In this document: positions 1 through 8,361 of the stretch, one piece after another
Numbering within the stretch: position 1 is the first letter of the stretch
Layout of the letters: each line of letters starts with the position of its first letter
Origin: Candidatus Heimdallarchaeota archaeon
GTDB lineage: Archaea; Asgardarchaeota; Heimdallarchaeia; Heimdallarchaeales; Kariarchaeaceae
Assembly (NCBI GenBank): GCA_015523565.1
Contig: WAKA01000020.1
Coordinates: 1 to 32,836 of the forward strand
Length of the DNA: 32,836 nt
Direction: 5' to 3'
Notes under the pieces: generated by a model
Databases searched by the model: none
What the model was told of the DNA's origin: nothing
Seen by the model: the letters and a program-made list of their open reading frames with translations, nothing else
Position numbers and translations under genes: made by a program

Positions 1-95
1 TATTTGCGATAGGTGGTGAAAAGAACACCTCCTGCAATAAGATATGCAATTATGTATATTACAAGTATTGAAAGTGCGAAAGAACTAATTTCCAT
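1..95 (-). CDS. Partial CDS running off the left edge; N-terminus MEISSFALSILVIYIIAYLIAGGVLFTTYRK, membrane protein
   Basis: Open reading on the minus strand from ATG (revcomp of cat at 93-95) to the window edge without a stop; the N-terminus is a hydrophobic helix. Confidence 0.5.
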   Translation of the reverse strand, partial: MEISSFALSILVIYIIAYLIAGGVLFTTYRK

Positions 96-224
96 CAAAT
101 CACATCGTATCATTTAAAGAATAGATACATATTGTTTATTCACATAAAATAATTTTTTGTAATCCAAGGTAATTTTGTTATGGATGTATTGAAAACATAT
201 TGTAAAGAAAAAAGACATGAAAAT

Positions 225-1133
225 CTATTTTTTCCCCAATTGCCTTTCTAACTCTTCAATCCTTTTCAAAGCTTCTTCTTTTTCTTTCTTTTCACGATCC
301 GCCCTTTCTCGTTCGCGTTCTGCCCGTTCGCGTTCACGGTTCGCCCGTTCCCGTTCTTGCTCGGCTCGTTCCCGTTCACGATCCGCCCGTTCCCGTTCAC
401 GATCCGCCCGTTCTCGTTCTTGCTCAGCCTTAGTTTTTAGACGGGTTCCAGTTTTTCGATCAATAAAGATGAGTTGGTATAAGTCATAGAGTTTTCCTTT
501 TCTTCTATATTTATCATTTAACTTCATGATGCCGAACTTGAAGGGGATAAGTTGGGGCAAAATGTCAATTGTCTTTTCAAGATCTATTTCTTCATCACCT
601 TCAACGCAACAATAATCTTTAAGGGTCTCAATACTGTATTTATTATTTTCCTTATAATATATTTCAAGGTGGGGTGCTTTTACTGCCTCCGGTTTTGGAA
701 GGTGATCACTAAAGGCAACATAAACGGGAATTCCCAACATCATGCAATTATTTGCAGTCAGTCCGATGTCATTGGTGTATGTGGATTTTGACAGAATATT
801 GATGGTCATGGTTGGACGCCTTAAGTCAAACTCAAGTTCGTTATAGGAAGACAATTGTTCTTTCAATGGAAAATTCTTGAAATATGAAATGTCAAACTGA
901 ATGTCCAATTTGACCTCCCCAAGTACAAAATAATGGTGGAGATCCCAAAATATCCTGTCGTTTGGGAAATTTGTTGAAAGTACATCATGAATATAATTGA
1001 TTTTATGTGAATGAGGTTCGCTTTCTCTTCTCCCTAGTCGTGGTGCAGTTTTTTGGGTTTTTTCATTTTCCATTCTAAGTGCAGCATCCCTATGTCTAGT
1101 ATTAAGGAAACCAGCGCATTCTGTTTTTGACAT
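225..1133 (-). CDS. Uma2-like (PD-(D/E)XK superfamily) protein with C-terminal ER-rich heptad-repeat helix
   Basis: 302 aa ORF. The core 'PTMTINILSKSTYTNDIGLTANNCMMLGIPVYVAF' resembles the Uma2 'PDLVVEVLSPST...K...Y...GVPEYWLVD' region. C-terminal (A-[DEN]-[RQ]-E-R-E-R)n repeats as in many Uma2 proteins. True start may be the internal MENEK. Confidence 0.55.
   Translation of the reverse strand: MSKTECAGFLNTRHRDAALRMENEKTQKTAPRLGRRESEPHSHKINYIHDVLSTNFPNDRIFWDLHHYFVLGEVKLDIQFDISYFKNFPLKEQLSSYNELEFDLRRPTMTINILSKSTYTNDIGLTANNCMMLGIPVYVAFSDHLPKPEAVKAPHLEIYYKENNKYSIETLKDYCCVEGDEEIDLEKTIDILPQLIPFKFGIMKLNDKYRRKGKLYDLYQLIFIDRKTGTRLKTKAEQERERADRERERADRERERAEQERERANRERERAERERERADREKKEKEEALKRIEELERQLGKK
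293..430 (-). repeat. 21-bp tandem repeat encoding heptads (A-D/E/N-R/Q-E-R-E-R), about 6 good copies
   Basis: Visible direct repeats, e.g. cacgatccgcccgttcccgtt / cacgatccgcccgttctcgtt; translation AEQERER-ADRERER-ADRERER-AEQERER-ANRERER-AERERER-ADRE. Confidence 0.9.
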
Positions 1134-1314
1134 CTAAAAAAAAATGGTTTGAAAGGATATAAGGTTTTGCGATGGAGACTTGTTTACAAATGAACTTAAA
1201 GAAAATTGTTCATTTGGATATGAACAATTAAATTAATGCAATCATAATAAATAATTTTCAGAAAATTACTGGGGACACGATAAGTTAATTAATTCAGCGA
1301 AATCAGGGGATACA

Positions 1315-1941
1315 ATGGAACAGATGACCCACTACCCAGAACGGTTTTTGCGGATTATGCAAATAGGCATCATAGTTCTTTTGGCGTCGATGCTTGGTGT
1401 TCATTTTATTTTGAATGATGAGCTCAACACAGCAGTTATTGTGATTATGCTTTTTCAATTATTGTTGATTGGCAGTGTCATGCTGACTGGAGTTTATTAT
1501 GCCTATAAGATGAGCAAGGATTCTTTTGTTGGTTGGCTATTGTTGCTGACGGGGGCAACATTCGCCTTTCTCAAGATCTATATTGCACCTTTTGTTTATG
1601 ACTTTTTGAATATTGCAGGATTGTTGTTTTTTGTTTTTGTGCCTGCCCCAATCATGGTCATAGGTCTAAATAAGATTGCGAGACCTGGAAAGATTGGAGT
1701 TTATGTATTTGCGGCTTTTGCAGTAATCAAGGTCTCTTTGGAGTTCTGGTGGTTTACAGTCTTCAGGAAATTTGCAGAGGGTGCATCGGAGCTGAAAGCA
1801 ACGTTGGACTTGAATTATTCCATTATTTTGGTTCTGGATTCGTTGTTTGCCGTCTTTCTGGTTGTTGGTATTCCATCTGCATTAGGGGAAGGCGGATCAT
1901 TGGAGACATATTTGCAACAGTCAACAAGCAAAGGAGACTGA
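1315..1941 (+). CDS. Polytopic membrane protein of unknown function (about 6 TM)
   Basis: 208 aa ORF, alternating hydrophobic stretches, no recognised domain. Confidence 0.65.
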   Translation: MEQMTHYPERFLRIMQIGIIVLLASMLGVHFILNDELNTAVIVIMLFQLLLIGSVMLTGVYYAYKMSKDSFVGWLLLLTGATFAFLKIYIAPFVYDFLNIAGLLFFVFVPAPIMVIGLNKIARPGKIGVYVFAAFAVIKVSLEFWWFTVFRKFAEGASELKATLDLNYSIILVLDSLFAVFLVVGIPSALGEGGSLETYLQQSTSKGD

Positions 1942-2035
1942 GAAGAAATCAATAAACTAATTGGTAGGGCGTACAACCAGCAATATTGAATACTTGATTT
2001 AAAATTGACAAACGTATGCGGAAAAGCGAGAATGG

Positions 2036-2043
2036 TATAAATA
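2036..2043 (+). promoter_or_regulatory. Candidate archaeal TATA box (TATAAATA) for the had gene
   Basis: TATAAATA centred about 25 nt upstream of the ATG at 2065, compatible with a leaderless or short-leader transcript. An AGGAG at 2056-2060 is an alternative SD. Confidence 0.45.
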
Positions 2044-2064
2044 GTATCGTAACATAGGAGCCCT

Positions 2065-3099
2065 ATGCCATTGAAAATGAAAGCTGCAATTTACACAGGG
2101 GATCCAAAATTGGAGATTAGGGAGGTCGATGTGCCAAAAGTGGCATCAAACGAGATACTGGTTAAAATAGCCGCATGTGGGGTATGCCATACTGATGAAG
2201 GATATCTTGAAGGGGTTCCAACATTCAAGAAGCCACCTATCATCCTAGGTCACGAACCGAGCGGTCAGGTAGTCGAGGTTGGAAAGGGAGTAAAGACTTT
2301 CCAAGAGGGAGACACTGTCCTGATACCACCAGTTCTTACATGTGGGACATGCTTTTATTGTCGAAATGGTAGGGAGACCCTTTGCAGGAATCAGTTGATG
2401 TTGGGAAACCATATTGATGGGGCATTTGCAGAATACATCGCCGTACCTTCAAAAGACATTGTGAAATTGCCGAAGGGTCTTCCCCTCATAGAATCTGCCA
2501 TTATATCGGATGCAGTGGCCACCCCATACCATGCGGTTTTCAACCGTGCAAAAGCCAAGCCAGGGGACATTGCGGTTGTCATTGGATGTGGTGGGGTGGG
2601 GATAAATGTTGTGCAAATGCTAAAAGCGGCGGGAGCCACAATAATTGCAATAGATTTACAGGAAGCAAAACTACAGCTTGCAAAGGAATTGGGTGCACAT
2701 GTGACCATCAACCCGAAAGACGAGGATCCAAAGAAAATTTTGAAGTCAACGTTTCCAAGAGTGGATCTCGTTTTTGAAGTTGTCGGAAATCCGAAGACGC
2801 AACAGATGGGGTTCAACCTTCTTTCGCCTGGTGGGAAGCTTGTTTTGGTGGGCTATTCACCGAAAAAGTGGGATGGGGTTTTCTCTGGCAAGGTGATGTT
2901 TCGGGAGTTGGAGATCATTGGAAGTCTTGGATGTCCACCAAGTGACTTTGAGAGGGTCATCCATTTGGTGAAGGAAGGGAAAATCAGCTTAAAACCATTG
3001 GTGACAGCCCGTTTTCCGCTAGATAGGATAAATGATGCTTTTGATGAATTAAGAAATGGAAAAGGCATTCGAACGGTTATTACGATTAATGGGGATTAG
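2065..3099 (+). CDS. had: Zn-dependent alcohol dehydrogenase, probable 6-hydroxycyclohex-1-ene-1-carbonyl-CoA dehydrogenase
   Basis: MDR signatures: CGVCHTD, GHE, CGTCFYCRNGRETLC, GCGGVG. 'CRNQLMLGNHIDGAFAEY...SDAVATPYHAV...PGDIAVVIGCGGVG' closely resembles the remembered Thauera Had 'CRDQVMPGNDIQGGFAS...ADAVTTPYQAV...PGDVAVVIGVGGVG'. Next to bcr genes. Start may be M5 (MKAAIYTG). Confidence 0.75.
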   Translation: MPLKMKAAIYTGDPKLEIREVDVPKVASNEILVKIAACGVCHTDEGYLEGVPTFKKPPIILGHEPSGQVVEVGKGVKTFQEGDTVLIPPVLTCGTCFYCRNGRETLCRNQLMLGNHIDGAFAEYIAVPSKDIVKLPKGLPLIESAIISDAVATPYHAVFNRAKAKPGDIAVVIGCGGVGINVVQMLKAAGATIIAIDLQEAKLQLAKELGAHVTINPKDEDPKKILKSTFPRVDLVFEVVGNPKTQQMGFNLLSPGGKLVLVGYSPKKWDGVFSGKVMFRELEIIGSLGCPPSDFERVIHLVKEGKISLKPLVTARFPLDRINDAFDELRNGKGIRTVITINGD

Positions 3100-3159
3100 A
3101 CAAAAAAAGTTCATCCCCTCTCAAAAACTATAATAAGCATATGTATTTAATTGTAATCT

Positions 3160-4326
3160 GTGACCTCTGCCACTTCGTCGGATCTTATTCCACTGTTGAC
3201 CAATTTACAGGAAATTACCTATGATATAGATTTTGAACAGGTTCATAAATGGAAAAGGGAGCATCCCGGCAAAAAAGCAATTGCCACTTTTCCAGTCTAT
3301 GTACCCCATGAATTGATCTATGCATATGGGCATTTGCCAGTGAATATTTACGGAGGAGGAGAGGAGATTTCAATCAGTCATGCAGATGCAATACTTGGAT
3401 CATTCATCTGTAGCATATCAAAATCTACAACGGAACTGCTATTAAGCCACCAACCTTTCAGAGATGCATTTGATGGATTTGTTTTTCCATTCATCTGTGA
3501 TGTGGCAAGAAACCTTTCAGGAATATTCGGAAGGCGGATCTCCCAACCGGTTTATATGCTCCATCTTGCACAGAATGTCCAGTCAGAGCATTCAATCCCT
3601 TACTTGAAAAATGAATTTATGCGGATGGTCAGCACCCTTTTTCCGGATGAGCAATTGGATCTGGAAAAGCTAAGGGATGCAATTTCCAAATACAATGAAA
3701 ATCGTGCATTATACAAGAAAATCTATGAATTAAGATCGGAAACACCATGGAAGGTTCCACTTGATGATTTGTACATGACAATAAGGGTTGGTTCAAATCT
3801 GGATGTAGTTAAGCATAATGAATTATTGAAATCAAAGCTTTCTGAATATGAAAAAAATGAAAGACCAAAGAAAGATGCCATAAGGGTTGTTGTAACTGGA
3901 AATTTCTGTGAACAGCCCCCTTTGGACATTATCAGACTGATTGAACAGGTAGGATGCTATGTGATCGACGATGACTTCATGATTGGCAGAAGGTTTTATC
4001 AAACACCTGTTTCTGAGGAAGGAGACCCCATCGAAGCATTGGCAAGACACTATTTGCATGAAGGGGCCAAAACGGCAACTCGTTTCCATGAGGGGGAGAA
4101 AGGAGAAGTCATTTTGGAACGGGTCAAGAATGCAAATGCGGAGGGAGTGATTTTCCTGACTGCCAAATTCTGTGAGCCTGCATTGGATGATTTGGTACTG
4201 CAACAGCAGGCATTGCAAGAAAACGGCATTCCCAGTGTGCATATAGAATTTGAGGAACGGGGATCTGGATACGAGAACATTCGGCTTTCATTGGAAACAT
4301 TTGTAGAATCGTTGTTGTTTGACTAA
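3160..4326 (+). CDS. bcrC: Benzoyl-CoA reductase / 2-hydroxyglutaryl-CoA dehydratase family subunit (BcrC-like)
   Basis: 388 aa, GTG start; HgdB/BcrBC-type features ('FPVYVPHELIYAYGHLPVNIYGGG', 'DGFVFPFICDVARNLSGIF', 'VTGNFCEQPPLDIIRLIEQVGCYVIDDDFMIGRRF', 'VIFLTAKFCEPALDD'). Confidence 0.85.
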   Translation: MTSATSSDLIPLLTNLQEITYDIDFEQVHKWKREHPGKKAIATFPVYVPHELIYAYGHLPVNIYGGGEEISISHADAILGSFICSISKSTTELLLSHQPFRDAFDGFVFPFICDVARNLSGIFGRRISQPVYMLHLAQNVQSEHSIPYLKNEFMRMVSTLFPDEQLDLEKLRDAISKYNENRALYKKIYELRSETPWKVPLDDLYMTIRVGSNLDVVKHNELLKSKLSEYEKNERPKKDAIRVVVTGNFCEQPPLDIIRLIEQVGCYVIDDDFMIGRRFYQTPVSEEGDPIEALARHYLHEGAKTATRFHEGEKGEVILERVKNANAEGVIFLTAKFCEPALDDLVLQQQALQENGIPSVHIEFEERGSGYENIRLSLETFVESLLFD

Positions 4327-4474
4327 TCCAACTGATTCTTACTGCATGTTAAAAGAAGCAAAAAAAGGGTGCAGACATCGGAAATTGGGGAAATGGAAAA
4401 AAGTTATTTAGGTATAGTAAATTCCGATACACGATACACTAAGAAGTTAAATAGTACGATTTCAAGAATAAGCT

Positions 4475-5725
4475 ATGGAAAATATAGTTGCTGTAAAAGA
4501 GGAAGATCTCCAATATGCCGGTGCAGCAAGAAAGATGCAAAGGCAGTTGGTCAGGGATTTTTATAGGCAAGATGTCACGAAACCAGTTGTCTATCTGTTT
4601 GTAGGTGGAAATCCAGCAGAATTATTGCGGGCATTGGGCTTTCAAGTTTACATGCCAGAAATTACCGCTTTGACGATGGCAATCCGTCATCAGTCATTGC
4701 AATATATTCTGAAAGCAGAATCAATTGGCTATGGATTGGATGTATGTGGTTATGTAAAGACAGACATCGGGCTGACGCATTTGTCAGGGGGCGAAACAGA
4801 TATGGGGAAAATCCCCCGACCTGACTTGCTGGTATGCAATTATTCTGGATGCTCAGTCTATGCGAAATGGTGGGAGGCATTGGCGGAATTCTACAAGGTT
4901 CCCCTGATAATGCTGGACATTCCCTATCATAGGTTCAATGATCCGCAAAAGGAAGATTTGGAGTACATAATCGGACAACTTCGGGAAATGGTTGAGAAAA
5001 TCGAGAAGCTTTTTGATCTAACTTTTGACATGAACAGGTTAAAGGATGTGCTTGCATATTCAAGGAAAGCAGAAGATGGGTGGGGGAGGAGTTTTGAAAT
5101 GGCAAAGCATGTGCCTTCTCCAATAGATGCCTACTTTGAATCAATATTCTACATGTTTCCGATAAATGCCTTGAGGGGAACAAAAGAAGCTGCGGAATTC
5201 TATGACCTCTTGAACAGGGAACTTGATGAGAGGGTTAAGCATGGCATTGGTCCCGTAGAAAACGAGGAATTCCGAACCGTCATTGAGGGAGTCCCACCAT
5301 ATCCCGGTTACAGGTCATTCTGGAATATGTTCAAGAAATGGAATGCCGTGTCTGTTGCGGCGACATACCCAAAGGTTGGGGGAATGTTTGATATCCCTGA
5401 GTTAAGGCATGATCCTGCCAAACCTTGGGAAAGTATTGCAAGATACAGTATTTTCAGTTACTGCAATCTTTCTTGGGATTTCCGAAGAGAAACAATCAAG
5501 CGTTATTTGGAGGATTTCAAGGCGGATGCATTGGTGATACATGGCATCAAAAGCTGTAGAAGCTTTACCGCAGGACAGGGAGATCTTAGGGATTATGTGA
5601 TCAATGAATTGGGATATCCCGCCTTATATGTGGAATCAGACCATCAAGACCCACGGTATTGGGCAGAGGCCCAGATTTTGAACAGGGTGGATGCCTTCTT
5701 TGAGGCATTGAGAATGAAGAGGTGA
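4475..5725 (+). CDS. bcrB: Benzoyl-CoA reductase / 2-hydroxyglutaryl-CoA dehydratase family subunit (BcrB-like)
   Basis: 416 aa; 'ALGFQVYMPEITALTMA', 'GYGLDVCGYVKTDIG', 'PDLLVCNYSGCSVYAKWWEALAEFYKVPLIMLDIP', 'SCRSFTAGQGDLRDYV...LGYPALYVESDHQDPRYW'. Confidence 0.85.
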   Translation: MENIVAVKEEDLQYAGAARKMQRQLVRDFYRQDVTKPVVYLFVGGNPAELLRALGFQVYMPEITALTMAIRHQSLQYILKAESIGYGLDVCGYVKTDIGLTHLSGGETDMGKIPRPDLLVCNYSGCSVYAKWWEALAEFYKVPLIMLDIPYHRFNDPQKEDLEYIIGQLREMVEKIEKLFDLTFDMNRLKDVLAYSRKAEDGWGRSFEMAKHVPSPIDAYFESIFYMFPINALRGTKEAAEFYDLLNRELDERVKHGIGPVENEEFRTVIEGVPPYPGYRSFWNMFKKWNAVSVAATYPKVGGMFDIPELRHDPAKPWESIARYSIFSYCNLSWDFRRETIKRYLEDFKADALVIHGIKSCRSFTAGQGDLRDYVINELGYPALYVESDHQDPRYWAEAQILNRVDAFFEALRMKR

Positions 5726-5731
5726 AAAGAA

Positions 5732-6559
5732 ATGCAAGAGAAATATGTAGCAGGCGTGGATGTGGGAAGCACCACAGCAAAGGCAATTATATTGGACATG
5801 GACAGGAACATAGTTGGCAAGTCATTGCAAAATGTTTCTCCAAAGGTTGCAGAAGATGCAGAGACTGCATTTCTCAAGGCATGCCAAGATGCAGGCATAG
5901 ATCGAGAAAAGGTTGTATTGATCACAGGGACAGGTTATGGAAGATTAAAAGTCAGGTTCGGTCAACTCATCGTAACAGAAATCTCCTGCCATGCAAAAGG
6001 GGCACAATTTATTTTTCCGAAGACAAGGCTGACATTGGATATAGGGGGGCAAGATACAAAAGCAATCAGGCTTGGAGAAAATGGAGAGATAATCGATTTT
6101 AGTATGAACGACAAATGTTCTGCAGGAACTGGACGGTTCTTGGACGTTTGTGCAGATGCTTTAGGATTTTCTGTTTCAGATCTTGGCCCAATTTCTGAAA
6201 AATCCAGAAGACCAGTCAAAATTACAAGCACATGCACTGTTTTTGCCGAAACAGAGGTTTCCAACCAATTGGCAAGGGGCAGAAAACCAGAAGACATTGT
6301 CAATGGTCTCCATTACTCAATTGCGGAAAGATCCATTTCATTGATGCGAAGAGTCGGGATTGTTGATGAAATCACATTTACCGGCGGGGTGTCTCGAAAT
6401 ACTGGAATGGTGCGAGCCCTTGAAGACAAGCTTGGGAGAAAGATCAATGTTTCGCCGTTATCCCAATGGTTTGGAGCAATCGGGGCAGCATTGTTTGCAT
6501 TGGAAGAACTTGAGAAAGGGAGTGATCCAAAATTCATGCCAATGGAGGTGAAACAATGA
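5732..6559 (+). CDS. bcrD: Benzoyl-CoA reductase ATPase subunit (BcrA/BcrD/BadF/HgdC ASKHA family)
   Basis: 'GVDVGSTTAKAIILD', 'TGYGR', 'LTLDIGGQDTKAI', [4Fe-4S] ligand motifs 'NDKCSAGTGRFLD' and 'CTVFAETEVSNQLARG', 'TGGVSRNTGMVRALE'. A versus D assignment is tentative. Confidence 0.85.
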   Translation: MQEKYVAGVDVGSTTAKAIILDMDRNIVGKSLQNVSPKVAEDAETAFLKACQDAGIDREKVVLITGTGYGRLKVRFGQLIVTEISCHAKGAQFIFPKTRLTLDIGGQDTKAIRLGENGEIIDFSMNDKCSAGTGRFLDVCADALGFSVSDLGPISEKSRRPVKITSTCTVFAETEVSNQLARGRKPEDIVNGLHYSIAERSISLMRRVGIVDEITFTGGVSRNTGMVRALEDKLGRKINVSPLSQWFGAIGAALFALEELEKGSDPKFMPMEVKQ

Positions 6560-7350
6560 TTACAGCAGGCATTGACATAGGCACAGGATCTACAAAAGGA
6601 GTGTTGCTTGAAGACAATGAAAAAATAATTGCAAGAGCCATAAAACCCACAAAAGGTTCCCCCGGAAAGATGGCCACTGAAATTTTCAATGAATTGCTGG
6701 AAACGTCCAAACTTGACAAAGGCGAGGTTGATTATATCGCATCAACGGGATATGGTCGTTATATGATGGAAGAACGCCAAATCCAGATCAGCGATTTGAC
6801 AACCACGGGGAGAGGTGCAAAATTCATCTATAGGGACAAGAATCCCAGCCTTATTCTGGATATAGGGACACAATCCTCTAGAGCCATAAGAGTAGATGAA
6901 CGAGGCAAGATCATCCAGTTCAAGATGAATGAAAGATGCGCCGCGGGAAGTGGAAGATTTATTGAGAGATGTTCACGTTACCTAGTTGTTCCAATGGAAA
7001 AGATTTCTGAGACAGCCATGAAAAGCACAGATCCACAAAAGATTTCCAGTGTCTGTGCAGTGCTTTCAGAAACAGAGATAATTAACCATGTCTCACAAGG
7101 GATTCCCGTTGAGGATATCTTGATGGGGGTTTTCATGAGCATCGCAGACAGGGCAGGAACTCTTTTGAAAAGGGTAAAGCTTGATGCCCCTGTCTTTCTT
7201 GCTGGAGGGCTGGTCCATATGCCTGCAATGAAAAAGGCATTGGACGAGGTACTTGACCAAGAGGTCATATCTGTGCCAGAGGCACATTTTTCAGCGGCAA
7301 TTGGTGCCGCAAGGCTTGGTTATCAAAGACTTCAAAAAATCAAGAAATAG
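6556..7350 (+). CDS. bcrA: Benzoyl-CoA reductase second ATPase subunit (BcrA/BcrD/BadF/HgdC family)
   Basis: 'GIDIGTGSTKGVLLED', 'STGYGRYMM', 'LILDIGTQSSRAI', 'NERCAAGSGRFIE', 'CAVLSETEIINHVSQG', 'LAGGLVHMPAMKKALD'. Start overlaps the upstream stop by 4 bp (ATGA). Confidence 0.85.
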   Translation: MITAGIDIGTGSTKGVLLEDNEKIIARAIKPTKGSPGKMATEIFNELLETSKLDKGEVDYIASTGYGRYMMEERQIQISDLTTTGRGAKFIYRDKNPSLILDIGTQSSRAIRVDERGKIIQFKMNERCAAGSGRFIERCSRYLVVPMEKISETAMKSTDPQKISSVCAVLSETEIINHVSQGIPVEDILMGVFMSIADRAGTLLKRVKLDAPVFLAGGLVHMPAMKKALDEVLDQEVISVPEAHFSAAIGAARLGYQRLQKIKK

Positions 7351-7371
7351 AGAAAAGGGGACAAAAACAAC

Positions 7372-8349
7372 ATGAGTGAATACGGATTCAAAGAAAAATT
7401 CAAACCAAAAGATGCTGAGGAATACGATTTCAAGGAAATCATATATGAAAAAGACAGGGACAAGTTTGTCGCCAAGGTCACAATCAATCGCCCACATGTA
7501 TATAATGCATATTCCACAGAAACATTGAGAGAAATGTCACAGGCATTCCTTGATGCCATGTGGGATGATGGGGTCGCCGTTGTGGTGCTTACAGGGGCAG
7601 GTGACAAGGCGTTTTGTACAGGAGGTGATGTGAAAGAATACCAGAGCATCTTCACACAAAAACCAAGAGATTATTACAAATGGATGTCACTATTTGTCGA
7701 GGCACATGACAGGTTCAGGAACATTGGTAAGCCAACAATCGCGAGAATCAACGGAATCGTTGCGGGTGGAGGAAATGAATGGAATATGGCATGCGATCTG
7801 GCTATTGCGGCAGAACATGCCACAATCCGACAAGTAGGGACAAGAGTCGGGTCTGTTGCGGCAGGAGGAGCCACCCAATGGCTCCCCATAATTGTAGGGG
7901 ACAGAAGGGCAAGAGAGATACTGTTTCTCAATGAGCCAATCCCTGCAAGAAAAGCGATGGAATGGGGTCTTGTCAACCAAGTTGTACCTTATGAGAAATT
8001 GGATGAGGCAGTGGATGCAATGGTCGAGAAATTGGTCGAAAAGTTTCCAGAATGCAGCAGATATACAAAAGAACAGGTAAACTTCTGGAAAAATTTTGCT
8101 TGGTATCAAACCATAAATCATGCAAAGGAATGGTTAACGCTTCATTATGCAAACTGGGAACCTTACGAGGGGATGACTGCATTCGTTGAAAAAAGACCGC
8201 CCAATTATAGGATGATTCGGGAAATTGCAAGAGACGGTGGATCCTCTGAGCTTATGTGGGGACCACCATCAAAGACATGCTCTGCATGCGGTGCAAAAGG
8301 ACTCCCCAAGAATTTCAAGCATTGTGGCGTTTGTGGAAAAGAACTATAG
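7372..8349 (+). CDS. Crotonase-superfamily ring hydrolase, 6-oxocyclohex-1-ene-1-carbonyl-CoA hydrolase (Oah/BamA)-like, with C-terminal zinc ribbon
   Basis: 'VYNAYSTETL', 'GAGDKAFCTGGDVKEY', 'KPTIARINGIVAGGGNEWNMACDLAIA', 'VGSVAAGGATQWLPIIVG' resemble Oah 'YNSYTTEM', 'GAGDKAFCTGGNTKEY', 'HGSAAIGGATDFLPLMIG'. C-terminal CSACGAKGLPKNFKHCGVCGKEL (CxxC-x11-CxxC). Confidence 0.7.
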   Translation: MSEYGFKEKFKPKDAEEYDFKEIIYEKDRDKFVAKVTINRPHVYNAYSTETLREMSQAFLDAMWDDGVAVVVLTGAGDKAFCTGGDVKEYQSIFTQKPRDYYKWMSLFVEAHDRFRNIGKPTIARINGIVAGGGNEWNMACDLAIAAEHATIRQVGTRVGSVAAGGATQWLPIIVGDRRAREILFLNEPIPARKAMEWGLVNQVVPYEKLDEAVDAMVEKLVEKFPECSRYTKEQVNFWKNFAWYQTINHAKEWLTLHYANWEPYEGMTAFVEKRPPNYRMIREIARDGGSSELMWGPPSKTCSACGAKGLPKNFKHCGVCGKEL

Positions 8350-8361
8350 GTGTAAACAACA

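Noticed and set aside
217-489. + strand ORF of 90 aa with SRSRSARSRS repeats (SR-protein-like)
   Set aside because: It is the antisense reading of the 21-bp ER-heptad repeat in the Uma2-like gene; composition artefact.
2164-2200. CGVCH in the Had-like protein looks like a CxxCH heme c motif
   Set aside because: It is the conserved catalytic zinc Cys region of medium-chain dehydrogenases (CGVCHTD); no signal peptide.
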